From: Caulobacter sp. NIBR2454
Lineage (GTDB): Bacteria > Pseudomonadota > Alphaproteobacteria > Caulobacterales > Caulobacteraceae
Length of the DNA: 64,000 bases
Reading direction: 5' to 3'
NCBI RefSeq assembly: GCF_027474405.1
Contig: NZ_CP114871.1
Coordinates: forward strand, 1,993,001-2,057,000
Positions 1 to 10,900 of this stretch are shown here, one piece after another. Under the pieces are notes generated by a model, which ran no database searches, was not told the DNA's origin, and saw only the letters and a program-made list of their open reading frames with translations. Within the stretch, counting starts at the first letter, position 1, and each line of letters opens with the position of its first letter. The position numbers were made by a program, and so were the translations under genes.

Positions 1-1211
1 AGCAAGCCGCCGAGGAAGTGGAACACTCGCAAGCGCTGCAAATCGTTCCACGTCGCGAACAACATGAATCCGAGCAGCAGCGCAAGGCCTACGCGATAAC
101 CGGCCGCCTGCACCTTGGCCCCCAAGGGACGTCGGGCGACCGCCTCATAGGCGTAGAACAGCAGATGGCCGCCATCGAGAACGGGAATCGGCAGCAGGTT
201 CATGAACCCGATGCTCACCGACAGCACCGCCGCCAGACCCAGAAGCGACACGAAAGCGCCCAGCAGCATGAAGCCGAAATCGGGCGCGCCCTCGGCGCCG
301 GCCTGCGCCACCGCGCCCGAAGCCTGGGCGATGCGGATGGGGCCGCCCAGCTGCTCGGCTGAAACCTGGCCCGTAACCAGACGACCCAGATAGTAGACGG
401 TGGTGTCCAGCACCTCCCAGGTCTTGCGTGCGCCCACCACAACGGCCTCAGCCGGATTGTAGCGCGTGCGCACCACGTCGGCGGCGGTCACCTGGCTGCT
501 GATGCCAAGACGGCCGACTTCCTGGGTGCCGCCGGTCGGGTCGACATCGCGAACCAGAGCCGGCTTGGCTGTCAGGTCGATGGTGCGGCCGCCCCGTTCG
601 ATCTCGAACTGGATCGGCACGTTGGCTCGGACGATGACGTACCGCTCCAGGTCCTCGAAGCTGCGGATCGTGCGGCCGTCGGTCTTGGTGACCACGTCGC
701 CGGGCAGGAAACCCGCGGCGGCAGCCGCGCCGCCAGGGGCCACGCCCGTGACCTTGGCGGGATGCGTGACCTCGCCGACCGTGCCCAGCAGGAGGGCGAA
801 CAGGAAGATGGCCAGCAGGAAATTGGCCATCGGGCCCGCCGCCGCGATGCAGGCGCGCTGCCAGAGCGGCTTGAAATGATAATATTTTCCAAGGGCTTGC
901 GGCCCTTCGTGACGGACGATGGCGGTGCGCAGGTGATCCAGGTCGTCCTGATCCGGCACGCTGGCCGCGTTGTCGTCGCCCGAGAAGCGCACATAGCCGC
1001 CGAGCGGAATCCAGCCAATGCGCCACTCGACGCCAGAACGATCCACACGCTGGAAGATCGGCTTACCGAAGCCGATGGCGAAGCGGTCGATGGCGACACC
1101 GAACCACTTGGCCACCAGGAAGTGACCCAGCTCATGCACGGTGACCACCAGGGTCAGCACGAACAGGAACGGAATGATGTAAGTCAGCGCAGTCTGTGCG
1201 AAGCCGAGCAT
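1..1211 (-). CDS. mmpA: Site-2 intramembrane metalloprotease MmpA/RseP (3' end cut by window)
   Basis: This is a membrane-embedded zinc protease of the RseP family. In Caulobacter the family member MmpA cleaves the polarity factor PodJ; in E. coli RseP cleaves RseA. The frame stays open from the ATG at 1211 to the window edge, giving at least 403 residues. It shows the active-site HELGH (residues 26-30) in the first membrane segment, a central PDZ-like region, and the second signature NLLPIPVLDGG near residues 336-346. The C-terminal few residues lie outside the window. It follows dxr after an 8-base gap and closes the rpsB-to-mmpA block. The choice of MmpA over generic RseP rests on the Caulobacter-like gene order. 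Confidence 0.93.
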   Translation of the reverse strand, partial: MLGFAQTALTYIIPFLFVLTLVVTVHELGHFLVAKWFGVAIDRFAIGFGKPIFQRVDRSGVEWRIGWIPLGGYVRFSGDDNAASVPDQDDLDHLRTAIVRHEGPQALGKYYHFKPLWQRACIAAAGPMANFLLAIFLFALLLGTVGEVTHPAKVTGVAPGGAAAAAGFLPGDVVTKTDGRTIRSFEDLERYVIVRANVPIQFEIERGGRTIDLTAKPALVRDVDPTGGTQEVGRLGISSQVTAADVVRTRYNPAEAVVVGARKTWEVLDTTVYYLGRLVTGQVSAEQLGGPIRIAQASGAVAQAGAEGAPDFGFMLLGAFVSLLGLAAVLSVSIGFMNLLPIPVLDGGHLLFYAYEAVARRPLGAKVQAAGYRVGLALLLGFMLFATWNDLQRLRVFHFLGGL

Positions 1212-1220
1212 GGGGTCTCC

Positions 1221-2429
1221 CTAACCGTCCGCCAGGACGCGCAGATGGTCGATGACCTCACTCGCCCTTTGGCGCGCGCGTCGGTCGATCGTCATCGCGT
1301 TCTCCAGCACGTCGCTGCTCGCCCCCGCGATCAATTCCCCGTCGCGATCGAGACGTTCGACGGTCTCGGTCACGGCGGCGGCAATATCGAGAAACCCGAT
1401 CCTGTGGTCAAGGAAAGCGGCGACGGCGGCCTCGTTGGCCGCATTCATGGCTGTCGTGGCCCCCTGCCCCGCCCGCAGCGCCTGGCGCGCGATGGCCAAG
1501 GCGGGAAAACGCGCCTCGTCCGGAGCCTCGAAGGTCAGTTGCCCTAGTTTGGCCAAATCCAGCTTGGGAGCCGGCCAGTCCAATCGGTCCGGCCAGGCGA
1601 AGGCGCAGGCGATCGGCGGCCGCATGTCGGGCACGCCCATCTGCGCCAGGGTCGAGCCGTCGGCATATTCGACCATGCTGTGGATCACGGACTGTGGATG
1701 TATCAAGACGTCGATCCGCTCCGGCGGCATGGCGAACAGGTACGACGCCTCGATCATTTCGAGGCCTTTGTTCATCATGGTCGCTGAATCGATCGAAATC
1801 TTGGCGCCCATCGACCAATTTGGATGAGCGACCGCCTGGGCTGGCGTCGCCGCCCGCATGACCGCCAGACTGGCGCTGCGGAAAGGCCCGCCGGAGGCCG
1901 TTAGGATCAGGCGCGAAACCTTGTCCGCACAGGCCGGCTGCAGCACCTGGAAGATGGCTGAATGCTCGGAATCGACCGGAATCACCACGCCGCCAGCCGC
2001 CTTGGCGGTCTCCAGAAGCGCCGGGCCGACGCAGACCAGGCTTTCCTTGTTGGCCAGGGCCACGACGGCCCCCGACTTCGCCGCCGCCCAGGTCGGCGCC
2101 AGGCCGGCCGATCCGACGATGGCCGACATCACCCAGTCGGCGCCCATTCCGGCCGCGTCAATCACCGCCTGACGCCCCGCCGCGGACGCGATTCCAGAAC
2201 CCGCCAGACGCTCGCGTAGCAAGGGCAGGCACGCCTCGTCAGCGATCACCGCCAGTTGAGGCCGCCAGCGCAGAGCCTGCTGCGCCAGCTTTTCGACATT
2301 GCCGCCGGCCGTCAGGGCCAGGATCTCGACCTGCGCCCCCGACTTGTCGAGAAGATCCAGGGTGGAGACCCCCACCGAACCGGTGGAGCCAAGCACCACC
2401 ACTTTGCGGGGCGTGCTCAAAAGGCCCAT
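1221..2429 (-). CDS. dxr: 1-deoxy-D-xylulose-5-phosphate reductoisomerase
   Basis: This enzyme converts DXP to 2-C-methyl-D-erythritol-4-phosphate with NADPH, the committed step of the non-mevalonate isoprenoid pathway. The 402-residue protein begins with the NADPH-binding loop VLGSTGSVG. It contains the metal and substrate motif DSEHSAIFQ, the flexible-loop region [12 protein letters not shown] and the C-terminal [12 protein letters not shown] chose the ATG at 2429 because it places the Rossmann strand at the very N-terminus; a longer frame upstream lies inside cdsA and is composition noise. It overlaps the end of cdsA by 13 bases, so the two are probably translationally coupled. Confidence 0.97.
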   Translation of the reverse strand: MGLLSTPRKVVVLGSTGSVGVSTLDLLDKSGAQVEILALTAGGNVEKLAQQALRWRPQLAVIADEACLPLLRERLAGSGIASAAGRQAVIDAAGMGADWVMSAIVGSAGLAPTWAAAKSGAVVALANKESLVCVGPALLETAKAAGGVVIPVDSEHSAIFQVLQPACADKVSRLILTASGGPFRSASLAVMRAATPAQAVAHPNWSMGAKISIDSATMMNKGLEMIEASYLFAMPPERIDVLIHPQSVIHSMVEYADGSTLAQMGVPDMRPPIACAFAWPDRLDWPAPKLDLAKLGQLTFEAPDEARFPALAIARQALRAGQGATTAMNAANEAAVAAFLDHRIGFLDIAAAVTETVERLDRDGELIAGASSDVLENAMTIDRRARQRASEVIDHLRVLADG

Positions 2430-3244
2430 CCGTAGTGGACGATCAGGCGGATGGCCGCCACGGCGACCACGGCGAAGAGCAGGCCGTCCACCCGGTCCAG
2501 CAAACCGCCATGTCCAGGGATCAGGTCGCCGGAGTCCTTTACGCCAAACCGGCGCTTGAGGAAGGATTCCCAAAGGTCTCCGGCCATGGTCGCGAGCCCG
2601 CCCGCAAAGCCGGCCAGGGCCGCCAGGGGCCAGGTCATCCCCAGGCGCGCGACGATATTGACCAGAATGCCGGCCACGATGGCGGCGGCGAGTCCGCCGA
2701 AGAAGCCTGACCAGGTCTTGTTGGGCGAGATGCGCGGCCACAGCTTGGGCCCCTTGAACGCATTTCCGGCCAGGAACGCGAAGATGTCAGCCGACCAGGC
2801 GACAATGAACACCATCAGCGTCCAGCCAATCCCGTGGTCCATGGCGCGCAGCCAGACCAGGGCGATGAAGGCCGGGGCAAGATAGACTACACCATAGGCG
2901 GCGTCCGCCCGTCGCTCCACAGCGCCGCGCGCGGCCATGCCCGCGGCGATGGCGCCCAGAACGGCGGCGAGCCAGGCCAGACGATAATGACCGAACTGAG
3001 CGACAACCACGCCGAACATCACGGCGAGGCCGATGATCACCATCAACAGGTAAGGCGACTTGGGAGCCGTCATGAAGCCCCACTCGCGGGCCAGCAGGCC
3101 CACGGCGAGGGTCAGCATGATCACGAAGGGCCAGCCGCCCAGCCACACAGCGGCGACGACCGCGGGGATGAGAACCGTGGCCGAGATGGCGCGAACGCCA
3201 AGATTGCTCCAATCGAAGCGTCTAGCCTGCGGCGAGGACGTCAT
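2417..3244 (-). CDS. cdsA: Phosphatidate cytidylyltransferase (CDP-diglyceride synthase)
   Basis: The enzyme makes CDP-diacylglycerol from phosphatidic acid and CTP in the inner membrane, feeding all phospholipid synthesis. The 275-residue protein is polytopic. Its C-terminal part carries the family signature ([20 protein letters not shown] followed by LLDRVDG) with the conserved Lys/Arg, Asp and His-Gly-Gly positions. The start at 3244 lies inside the end of uppS, a 23-base overlap. Gene order uppS-cdsA-dxr-mmpA is standard in proteobacteria. Confidence 0.96.
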   Translation of the reverse strand: MTSSPQARRFDWSNLGVRAISATVLIPAVVAAVWLGGWPFVIMLTLAVGLLAREWGFMTAPKSPYLLMVIIGLAVMFGVVVAQFGHYRLAWLAAVLGAIAAGMAARGAVERRADAAYGVVYLAPAFIALVWLRAMDHGIGWTLMVFIVAWSADIFAFLAGNAFKGPKLWPRISPNKTWSGFFGGLAAAIVAGILVNIVARLGMTWPLAALAGFAGGLATMAGDLWESFLKRRFGVKDSGDLIPGHGGLLDRVDGLLFAVVAVAAIRLIVHYGWAF

Positions 3245-3995
3245 CGACCATGGCTCCGCCGTATCGGCGCTCGCGGGTGGAGAACTCCGCGATCGCGGCC
3301 TTCAGGTGGTCCGGGCCGTAGTCGGGCCACAGGACGTCCTGGAAGATCAGCTCGGCGTAAGCGCTTTCCCAAAGCAGGAAATTGGACAGCCTCTGCTCAC
3401 CGCTGGTGCGCACGATAAGGTCCGGCGGCGGGGCGTCGGCGGTGGACAGCGAGCGCTCGAACAGCGCCTCGTCCAGATCGGAAGCCTTGGCCAGACCATC
3501 GGCCACGGCCTGGGCGAACTTGCGGGCGGCGTCGACGATGTCGGCCTGGCCGCCATAGTTGAACGCCACCTGCAGGTGAAAGGCGGTGTTGTCGGCGGTG
3601 CGGCGTTCGGCCCGTTCGATCACTTCACGCACGTCGGGCGACAAGCCTTCGCGACGCCCCAGGATGGTGATGCGAACCCCCTCCTTGGCCAGCCGGTCCA
3701 GGTCGCTGGAGACGTAGCTTTTCAGCAAGCCCATCAACTCGGAGACTTCCGCCGCCGGGCGGCGCCAGTTCTCGGTGGAAAAGCCAAAGACGGTCAGGCG
3801 GCCGACGCCAAGGGCGGCGGCGCCCTCGACGGTGCGCTTAAGAGCCTTCACCCCCTCGCGGTGACCGAAGGTGCGCGGCAGGCCGCGGCTTTTCGCCCAG
3901 CGGCCATTCCCATCCATGATGATGGCCACGTGCAGGGGCGCGGCCCCGGCTTCCGCCGGTCGCGCATCGCTCTGCTGGCCGGACATCGGCGTCAT
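3222..3995 (-). CDS. uppS: Undecaprenyl diphosphate synthase (di-trans,poly-cis)
   Basis: This cis-prenyltransferase builds the C55 lipid carrier for peptidoglycan and O-antigen from farnesyl-PP and isopentenyl-PP. The 257-residue protein contains the catalytic block IIMDGNGRWAKSRGLPR, with the essential Asp and the Arg that holds pyrophosphate, and the C-terminal RTSGEQRLSNFLLW signature. The first ~20 residues before the conserved core are low-complexity, so the true start could be slightly internal. An AAGGA ribosome-binding site lies about six bases before the ATG at 3995, which supports this start. Confidence 0.97.
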   Translation of the reverse strand: MTPMSGQQSDARPAEAGAAPLHVAIIMDGNGRWAKSRGLPRTFGHREGVKALKRTVEGAAALGVGRLTVFGFSTENWRRPAAEVSELMGLLKSYVSSDLDRLAKEGVRITILGRREGLSPDVREVIERAERRTADNTAFHLQVAFNYGGQADIVDAARKFAQAVADGLAKASDLDEALFERSLSTADAPPPDLIVRTSGEQRLSNFLLWESAYAELIFQDVLWPDYGPDHLKAAIAEFSTRERRYGGAMVDDVLAAG

Positions 3996-4029
3996 GCGGC
4001 TTCCTTCTCGTCCCCGACCTGAGACGACC

Positions 4030-4596
4030 TCAAACCTGCATGATCTCTTGTTCTTTGGTTTTCAAGGTCTCGTCGATCCGCTTCACCGACTCGTCGGTGA
4101 ACTTCTGGATCTCGGTCTCCATGCGCTTCAGTTCGTCCTGGCTGATGACCGCGTCCTTCTCGGCCTTCTTCAGGTCGTCATTGGCGTCGCGGCGTACGTT
4201 GCGGACGGCGATCTTCTGCTGTTCGGCGTACTTGCCGGCCATCTTGGCCAGGTCCTTGCGGCGTTCCTCGGTCAGCGGCGGGATCGGAATGCGCAGGTTC
4301 TGGCCATCGACCACGGGGTTGAAGCCCAGACCCGACGAGCGAATAGCTTTCTCGACCGAAACCACCATGCCGCGGTCCCAGACGCTGACGCTGAGCGAGC
4401 GCGGCTCGGGCACCGTGACGTTGGCCACCTGGTTCAGCGGGGTCATCGAGCCGTAGGCTTCGACCATCACCTGGTCCAGCAGGCCGGCCGTGGCGCGGCC
4501 GGTGCGCAGGGAAGCGAACTCTTCCTTGAGTTGGCCGACCGCTTTGTCCATGCGGTCCTTGTACTTCGACAGAACGGGCTTTTCGGCTGCGGCCAT
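4030..4596 (-). CDS. frr: Ribosome recycling factor
   Basis: RRF works with EF-G to split post-termination ribosomes. The protein is 188 residues, close to the usual ~185. It shows the characteristic N-terminal [20 protein letters not shown] helix, the RTGRA motif, the [15 protein letters not shown] strand pair, and a C-terminal three-helix-bundle return with DDLKKAEKD. It lies between pyrH and uppS on the same strand, with short gaps on both sides. Confidence 0.98.
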   Translation of the reverse strand: MAAAEKPVLSKYKDRMDKAVGQLKEEFASLRTGRATAGLLDQVMVEAYGSMTPLNQVANVTVPEPRSLSVSVWDRGMVVSVEKAIRSSGLGFNPVVDGQNLRIPIPPLTEERRKDLAKMAGKYAEQQKIAVRNVRRDANDDLKKAEKDAVISQDELKRMETEIQKFTDESVKRIDETLKTKEQEIMQV

Positions 4597-4632
4597 GTTC
4601 GGCTCTCTCTTGCTTGGCTTGGTTCAGTCAGT

Positions 4633-5352
4633 TCAGGCGATAGTCGTATGCACGCCATCGCCGGTCAGGACGCTGAGCAGATTGCCGCGCCCCTTGATGG
4701 AGAAGACGACGATCGGAATGGCGCTGTCGCGCATCAGGCTGATCGCCGAGGCGTCCATGACGCGAAGATCCTTGGCCAGCACCTCTTGGTGGCTCAGGCG
4801 GTCGTAGCGCTTGGCCGTCGGGTCCTTCTTGGGGTCGGCGGTATAGACGCCGTCCACGCTGGTGCCCTTGAACAGGGCGTCGACGCCCATTTCCGCCGCG
4901 CGAAGGGCGGCGCCGGTGTCGGTCGTGAAGAACGGCGCGCCGACGCCCGCGGCGAAGATCACGACACGGCCCTTTTCCAGGTGCCGCTGGGCGCGACGAC
5001 GGATGTAGGGCTCGCAGATGGTGTCCATGGGAATGGCCGACTGCACGCGGGTCTGGACGCCGACGCGCTCCAGCGCATCCTGCATGGCCAGGGCGTTCAT
5101 GACGGTGGCCAGCATGCCCATGTAGTCGGCGCTCGCGCGCTCCATGCCCTTGGCCGCGCCAGCCAGGCCGCGGAAGATATTGCCGCCGCCGATCACCAGG
5201 CTCAGCTCGATGCCGTGGCCGACGATCTCGGCGATGTCCTGGGCGACCGCTTCGACCGTGTCGGTGTCTATGCCGTACGGGCTGTCGCCCATCAGCACTT
5301 CACCGGAGACCTTCAGGAGGATCTTGCGATATCGCGGCGTCGGAAGGGTCAT
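4633..5352 (-). CDS. pyrH: UMP kinase
   Basis: This amino-acid-kinase-fold enzyme phosphorylates UMP to UDP and supplies pyrimidine nucleotides for RNA and cell wall. The ATG at 5352 gives 239 residues, the normal length; a 13-residue longer start at 5391 would run into the tsf terminator hairpin and is rejected. Visible motifs are KVSGEVLMG near the N-terminus, GGGNIFRG, and [15 protein letters not shown]. The stretch before it (5389-5425) is a strong hairpin, so pyrH may be partly uncoupled from tsf. Confidence 0.97.
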   Translation of the reverse strand: MTLPTPRYRKILLKVSGEVLMGDSPYGIDTDTVEAVAQDIAEIVGHGIELSLVIGGGNIFRGLAGAAKGMERASADYMGMLATVMNALAMQDALERVGVQTRVQSAIPMDTICEPYIRRRAQRHLEKGRVVIFAAGVGAPFFTTDTGAALRAAEMGVDALFKGTSVDGVYTADPKKDPTAKRYDRLSHQEVLAKDLRVMDASAISLMRDSAIPIVVFSIKGRGNLLSVLTGDGVHTTIA

Positions 5353-5388
5353 CGGGCGGCTCTCATCGACTCGTGTACGCAACATAGA

Positions 5389-5425
5389 CAAGGGCGCGGC
5401 GCGCGTCGAACGCGCCGCGCCCTTG
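5389..5425 (-). terminator. Perfect 15-bp hairpin after tsf
   Basis: The arms (15 bases each, from CAAGGG at the left to CCCTTG at the right) pair perfectly around a seven-base loop. It lies about 24 bases after the tsf stop and just before pyrH. The downstream tract on the minus strand is only moderately T-rich (CTTGTCTATGTTG), so termination is probably partial. The position fits differential expression of rpsB-tsf over pyrH. Confidence 0.75.
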
Positions 5426-5448
5426 ATAGGGTGTTCTTTAGAGGGTGG

Positions 5449-6390
5449 TTAGCCCTGGCCGCTGACGGCCGCCACTTCCGCGGCGAAGTCCTCGGTCTTC
5501 TTTTCCACGCCTTCGCCCAGGGCGAGACGGGTGAAGGCCTTGATCGACACCGGAGCGCCGAGCGTCTTGCCGGTTTCGGCCAGCAGCTGCTCGATGGTCT
5601 GATCCGGGTTCATGACGAAGGCCTGCTTCACGAGCACGACTTCTTCCAGGAACTTGCGGATACGGCCTTCGATCATCTTCTCGACGACGCCGGCGGGCTT
5701 GCCCGATTCCAGCGCCTGCTCGGTGAAGACGGCCTTTTCACGCTCGATGGCGGCCGGGTCGAGGTCTTCCGGCGACAGCGACAGCGGGGCGGTGGCGGCC
5801 ACGTGCATGGCGATCTTGCGGCCCAGTTCACGCAGGGCGGCCTTGTCGCCAGCCGTCGAGTCCAGGGCGACCAGCACGCCGATACGGCCGAGGTCCGGCG
5901 CGACAGCGTTGTGGATGTACGAGGCGACGACGCCGTTCTCGACCGAGAACAGGGCGGCGCGGCGCACCATCATGTTTTCGCCGATCGTGGCGATCAGGTT
6001 GGTCAGGTGGTCCTGAACCGTCTCGCCGCCAGCCAGCTTGGCGCTGGTGATGGCGTCGATCGAGCCGTCGGTGCCCAGGGCCGCCGTAGCGATCTGGCGA
6101 GCAGCGCCCTGGAACAGGTCGTTGCGGGCGACGAAGTCGGTCTCGGCGTTCACTTCGACGACGGTCGCGGTCTCACCAGCGCCATTTTCCTTGGCGGCGA
6201 TGGCGACCAGACCTTCAGCGGCGGCGCGGTCGGCCTTCTTGGCGGCCTTGGACAGGCCCTTGGCGCGCAGCCAGTCGATGGACGCGTCGATGTCGCCGTT
6301 GTTTTCCGTCAGCGCCTTCTTGCAGTCCATCATGCCGACGCCGGACTTTTCGCGCAGCTCCTTGACGAGCGCGGCGGTGATCTCAGCCAT
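5449..6390 (-). CDS. tsf: Elongation factor Ts
   Basis: EF-Ts is the guanine-nucleotide exchange factor for EF-Tu. The protein is 313 residues, typical for the full-length bacterial form. It opens with the UBA-like domain [23 protein letters not shown], followed by the core signature [12 protein letters not shown] and the C-terminal module [15 protein letters not shown]. It is the usual partner of rpsB upstream. The hairpins between the two genes and the one after tsf suggest that mRNA levels are set separately along this unit. Confidence 0.98.
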   Translation of the reverse strand: MAEITAALVKELREKSGVGMMDCKKALTENNGDIDASIDWLRAKGLSKAAKKADRAAAEGLVAIAAKENGAGETATVVEVNAETDFVARNDLFQGAARQIATAALGTDGSIDAITSAKLAGGETVQDHLTNLIATIGENMMVRRAALFSVENGVVASYIHNAVAPDLGRIGVLVALDSTAGDKAALRELGRKIAMHVAATAPLSLSPEDLDPAAIEREKAVFTEQALESGKPAGVVEKMIEGRIRKFLEEVVLVKQAFVMNPDQTIEQLLAETGKTLGAPVSIKAFTRLALGEGVEKKTEDFAAEVAAVSGQG

Positions 6391-6407
6391 GAGAAATCTC
6401 CAGATTC

Positions 6408-6442
6408 AAAAAGTTGACGACCGGGCTGATCTAGCCCGGTCG
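6408..6442 (-). terminator. Intrinsic terminator/attenuator between rpsB and tsf
   Basis: A 10-bp stem (6418-6427 with 6433-6442, loop GATCT) is followed on the minus strand by a run of five T residues. It lies between the rpsB stop and the tsf start, so it should stop only part of the transcripts leaving rpsB. A comparable attenuator is known between rpsB and tsf in E. coli. Confidence 0.7.
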
Positions 6443-6458
6443 CATGTCAGATTTCGGA

Positions 6459-6484
6459 CGGCCGCCCCGCGAACGGAGCGGCCG
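6459..6484 (-). other. 11-bp hairpin with TTCG tetraloop after rpsB
   Basis: On the transcribed strand, an 11-bp stem with a single G-T wobble closes a TTCG tetraloop directly after the rpsB stop codon. It lies just upstream of the terminator-like hairpin at 6408-6442. It has no T tract of its own. Likely roles are stabilising the rpsB 3' end or modulating the attenuator. Confidence 0.65.
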
Positions 6485-6490
6485 AAACGT

Positions 6491-7348
6491 TTAGCTGGCG
6501 GCCGGCTCTTCAGCGACGGCTTCGTTCGCTTCAGCGGTCGCTTCTTGAGCAGCGGCCGGAGCCTCAACCGCGGCGGCGGCCGGAGCTTCCGGGGTCAGTT
6601 CGCGGGCCAGGGCCGGCTCAACCGGAGCCACCGAGGCGCCCAGATCGACGCCCGAAGCGGCTTGGCCAGCGGCCAGGCCGTCCAGAACGGCGTCGGCGAT
6701 CAGGTCGCAGTACAGCTGCAGAGCGCGGGCGGCGTCATCGTTGCCCGGGATCGGGTAGGTGATGCCGTCCGGGTCGCAGTTGGTGTCGAGGATGGCGACG
6801 ACCGGGATGTTCAGCTTGCGGGCTTCAAGGATCGCGATGGCTTCCTTGTTGGTGTCGATCACGAACATGATGTCGGGAATGCCGCCCATGTCCTTGATGC
6901 CGCCCAGCGACAGCTCCAGCTTGTCGCGTTCGCGCGTCAGCTGCAGCAGTTCCTTCTTCGAACGGCTGCCCGGGGTGTCGAGCATGCCTTCGAGTTCGCG
7001 CAGACGCGCGATCGAACCGGAGACGGTGCGCCAGTTCGTCAGGGTGCCGCCGAGCCAGCGGTGGTTGACGTAGTACTGAGCGCAGCGCTTGGCCGCCGTG
7101 GCGACCGGATCGGAGGCCTGACGCTTGGTGCCGACGAACAGCACGCGGCCGCCCGAGGCGGCGACTTCACGCACCTTCACCAGAGCCTGGTGAAGCAGCG
7201 GGATCGATTGCGACAGGTCGATGATGTGGATGTTCGACCGCGAGCCGAAGATGTAGCGGTCCATCTTCGGGTTCCAGCGGTGGGTCTGGTGACCGAAGTG
7301 CGCGCCAGCTTCGAGCAGCGAACGCATAGAGAATTCGGGAAGCGCCAT
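6491..7348 (-). CDS. rpsB: 30S ribosomal protein S2
   Basis: S2 is a small-subunit ribosomal protein needed for S1 binding. The start region [20 protein letters not shown] and the signatures [19 protein letters not shown] and [20 protein letters not shown] are all present. At 285 residues it is longer than E. coli S2. The excess is an Ala/Glu/Pro-rich acidic tail from about residue 226 to the end, which is low-complexity and likely disordered. It leads the rpsB-tsf-pyrH-frr block and is preceded by a ~250-bp non-coding interval with a promoter candidate. Confidence 0.98.
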   Translation of the reverse strand: MALPEFSMRSLLEAGAHFGHQTHRWNPKMDRYIFGSRSNIHIIDLSQSIPLLHQALVKVREVAASGGRVLFVGTKRQASDPVATAAKRCAQYYVNHRWLGGTLTNWRTVSGSIARLRELEGMLDTPGSRSKKELLQLTRERDKLELSLGGIKDMGGIPDIMFVIDTNKEAIAILEARKLNIPVVAILDTNCDPDGITYPIPGNDDAARALQLYCDLIADAVLDGLAAGQAASGVDLGASVAPVEPALARELTPEAPAAAAVEAPAAAQEATAEANEAVAEEPAAS

Positions 7349-7596
7349 AAGATATTGTCCTTCTTCCGGTTACGCCTCCGCAGACAAACCCCAAACCAAC
7401 GAACTCAGCCTGGGACCGGAACGGAGCCAGCGGGGTTTTACCCGCGGGTACCGAACGTCTGCGTGTGTGATGGCGCGCGAAATAGGCGCAAACGGCTTGG
7501 AAAGCAAGCCTTGCAGGGTAATCAGGGACGAAGGAAAGCCGAATGTAGAGCCAAATCCGCACTACCACGTCCAATTGTCGCTGGATCGGCGGCTGA
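7349..7596 (-). promoter_or_regulatory. rpsB upstream interval and leader with candidate promoter
   Basis: This 248-bp gap between the GFA-like gene and rpsB has no supportable ORF. On the minus strand it contains TTGCTT (7502-7507), a 17-base spacer and TATTTC (7479-7484), a plausible sigma-70-type promoter. That would give a leader of roughly 120 bases, long enough for S2 autoregulation, which is known in other bacteria. I did not recognise a described S2 leader fold. The promoter is inferred from spacing and similarity only. Confidence 0.45.
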
Positions 7597-7956
7597 CTAG
7601 AAGTTCCTGCCGTCCACCAGGGTCGGCTTGAGATCCTTGGCTTCGACGCCGTCGAAGCAACGGACATTCAGGGCGATCATCGACTTACCGTCTGGCGTCC
7701 GCCCCCGGGCGAATGATTCCACGCCGCAGGTTGCGCAGAACAGATGGTCGATGGAGCCACTGTTGAAATGATACTTGGTCTGGGCGTCCTCGCCCGCCAG
7801 CAGTTCGAAATTGTCAGGCGTGGTGAAGGTCAGGACCGACCCGATCTTTCCGCAGCGCGAGCAGTTGCATTCGATCAACTGATCCAGGCTCGCCGTCGCC
7901 TTGTAGCGCACCGCCCCGCACTGGCAGCCGCCCTCATAGGTCTGCATGTCGCTCAT
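7597..7956 (-). CDS. GFA (glutathione-dependent formaldehyde-activating) family protein
   Basis: The 119-residue protein has the zinc-cysteine pattern of the GFA/CENP-V fold: CQCGAVRY near the N-terminus, then CSRCGK, then CATCGVES. The family is named for Gfa, but most members have no proven activity, so the substrate is unknown. I chose the ATG at 7956 (MSDMQTYEGGCQCG), one base after the dnaE stop, in preference to a longer frame that reads through the end of dnaE. The contact with dnaE suggests cotranscription with it. Confidence 0.85.
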   Translation of the reverse strand: MSDMQTYEGGCQCGAVRYKATASLDQLIECNCSRCGKIGSVLTFTTPDNFELLAGEDAQTKYHFNSGSIDHLFCATCGVESFARGRTPDGKSMIALNVRCFDGVEAKDLKPTLVDGRNF

Positions 7957-7957
7957 C

Positions 7958-10900
7958 TTATGCCTCCTCGAGATAGAGTACGCCCGGCGCTGTCTTGAGC
8001 GCTCCGCGCAGGGGCGCATCCAGATTGTAGCGGCCCGGCAGCTTGAGCTCGACCTCCAGCCCGCCTTCGAGGCTGGCGATCAGCATGATCTCCCCACCCT
8101 TCTGGCCCGCCCCGGCCTCTAGCCGCTTGCGCAGGGCGTCGATCTCCGCCGATCGCGGCGAGACGTGGACCCGCAGGGAGGCGACAGCCCCCTCAATGGC
8201 CTTTTCGATCGGCTCGGCGTCGTCGCCGAAGAAGCGCACCTCGCCGTCCCGCCCCTTGGCGCGGACCTTAATGACCACGGCCTTGCCCGGCTCCAGAACG
8301 TCACGGCAGCGGCGCAGCTGTTCGGGTGGGAACAGGACTTCATATTCGCCCGTGGGATCGGACAGGGAGACGAAGGCGAACCGGTCGCCGCTCTGCTGCA
8401 CCCGCTCCTGGCGACGGCGGACCACGCCGGCCATCTTGAAAGCCTCGGCCCCCGCCTCGGCGCGGACGATCGCCTCGGCCAGCAAGGTGGTGCGCTTGCG
8501 TCGCAAGGCGTCGACCATGTCGTCCAGCGGGTGCCCCGTCAGGTAGAAACCGACAGCGGCCAGTTCTTCATCCAGAAGTTGGACCTGGTTCCAGGCTTCG
8601 GTGCGCGCCATGGGCGGCCGGGCCGAGGCGACATTGTCCCCGCCCAGCAAGCTGAGCTGGTCCGAAACGCGGTCGGCGGCGACGCTCTGGCCATAGGCGG
8701 CCAGCTTGTCGGCCATGGCCATGATCTGGGCGCGGTTGGGGTGAATGGCGTCGAAGGCCCCTGCCCGCGCCAGATTTTCCAGGGCGCGCTTGTTGACCTG
8801 CTTGGGGTCCACGCGTTCGACGAAGTCGAAGATGTCCCGGAACGGCCCGCCCTCTTCGCGCACGGCGATCAGATGCTGCATGGCGGTCAGGCCGACGTTG
8901 CGGATGGCGCCGAGGGCGTAGAGCACCTCGCCGTTCTCCACCTCGAAGTCGGCGCCGGAGCGGTTCACGCAGGGCGGCCGCACCTTGATCTGGAACTTGC
9001 GGGCGTCCTGGTAGAACACCGCCAGCTTGTCGGTGTTGGAGATATCGAGGCTCATCGAGGCCGCGAAGAACTCCACCGGCGCGTTCGCCTTGAGCCAGGC
9101 CGTATGGTACGAGATGAGGGCGTAGGCGGCGGCGTGTGACTTGTTGAAGCCATAGCCGGCGAACTTGGCCACCAGCTCGAAGATGCTGTCCGACTGAGCT
9201 TCGGGGACGCCCTTTTCCGACGCGCCTTTGACGAAGCGCGCCTTCTGGAGGTCCATCTCCTCCTTCTTCTTCTTGCCCATCGCCCGGCGCAGAAGATCGG
9301 CTTCACCTAGGCTGTAGCCCGCCAGGATCTGGGCGATCTGCATCACCTGTTCCTGATAGACGATGACCCCATAGGTCTCGCGCAGCACCGGCTCCAGGGT
9401 GGGGTGCAGGGTGTCGACAGGCTTTCGGCCGAACTTGCAGTCGACGAAGGTATCGATGTTGTCCATCGGGCCCGGTCGATAGAGCGAGATCAGGGCGGTG
9501 ACCTCCTCCAGCGTACCAGGGCGCATCTTGCGCAGCGTGTCGCGCATGCCCTGGCTTTCCAGCTGGAACACACCGACCGTCGCGCCGGACCCCATCAGTT
9601 CATAGGAAGGCGCATCGTCGAACGGCAGGGCCGACAGGTCCACCGCCGCCCCGCGCTTGGCCATGTGCTTGACCGCCCGGTCCAGCACGGTGAGCGTTTT
9701 GAGGCCCAGGAAGTCGAACTTCACCAGCCCCGCGCTTTCGACCCACTTCATGTTGAACTGGGTGGCGGGAAGTTCCGACCGCGGGTCCTTGTAGAGCGGG
9801 GTCAGCTCGGTCAGCGGCCGGTCGCTGATCACCACGCCCGCGGCGTGGGTCGAGGCGTTGCGGAACAGGCCTTCCAGCAGCAGGGCCACGTCCAGGCAGG
9901 CTGAAACCGCGGGATCGTCGCGCTTGGCCTCTTGCAGACGCGGCTCGATCTCGATCGCCTTGGCCAGGGTCACGGGATTGGCGGGGTTGGCCGGCACCAT
10001 CTTGCAGAGGCGATCGACCAGCCCCAGCGGCAGTTGCATCACCCGGCCCACGTCGCGCAGCACGGCGCGCGCCTGCAGGGTGCCGAAGGTGATGATCTGG
10101 GCCACCCGGTCGCGGCCGTATTTCTCCTGAACGTAGGAGATCACCTCTTCGCGGCGGTCCTGGCAGAAGTCGATATCGAAGTCGGGCATGGAGACCCGCT
10201 CGGGATTCAGGAAGCGCTCGAACAGCAGGCCGAACCGCAGCGGGTCAAGATCGGTGATGGTCAGGGCCCAGGCGACCAGCGAGCCGGCGCCCGAACCGCG
10301 CCCCGGTCCCACGGGGATTCCCTGGGACTTGGCCCATTTGATGAAGTCCGACACGATCAGGAAGTAACCGGGGAACCCCATCTTCTGGATGATCCCCACC
10401 TCCCGCTCCAGACGCGCCCAGTATTCTTCCTCGGGGACGGCCAGGGTTTGCAGCGCGGCAAGGCGCTTTTTCAGCCCTTCCCGCGCCTGGTGAGCCAGTT
10501 CCTCGGGCTCGCTACGGCCCGCGCCGGTGTCGAAGCGCGGCAGAATCGGGTCGCGCTTCTTGACCATGAAGGCGCAGCGTCGGGCCACGTCGAGGGTGTT
10601 GTCGCATGCTTCGGGAAGGTCCGAGAACAGCCGGCGCATCTCGGCGGCCGACTTGAACCAGTGTTCGCCGGTGACCCGACGCCGCTCGTCCTGTCCCACG
10701 AAGGCGCCGTCGGCGATGCACAGCAAGGCGTCGTGTGCTTCGCTCAGTGAGGCCTTGCCATAATAGACGTCGTTAGTGGCGACCAGCGGGATGTCGTTCT
10801 CATACGCGAAGGCTACGAGGCCCGGCTCGGCCAACGCCTCCTCGTGCTTTCCGTGACGTTGAAGCTCCACATAGAAGCGATCGCCGAACACCCGGGCCAT

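Noticed and set aside
3871..6417. 848-codon plus-strand open frame
   Set aside because: It is the antisense shadow of uppS, frr, pyrH and tsf, low in complexity and rich in His/Gln/Asp as expected from GC-rich antisense frames; it has no family motifs.
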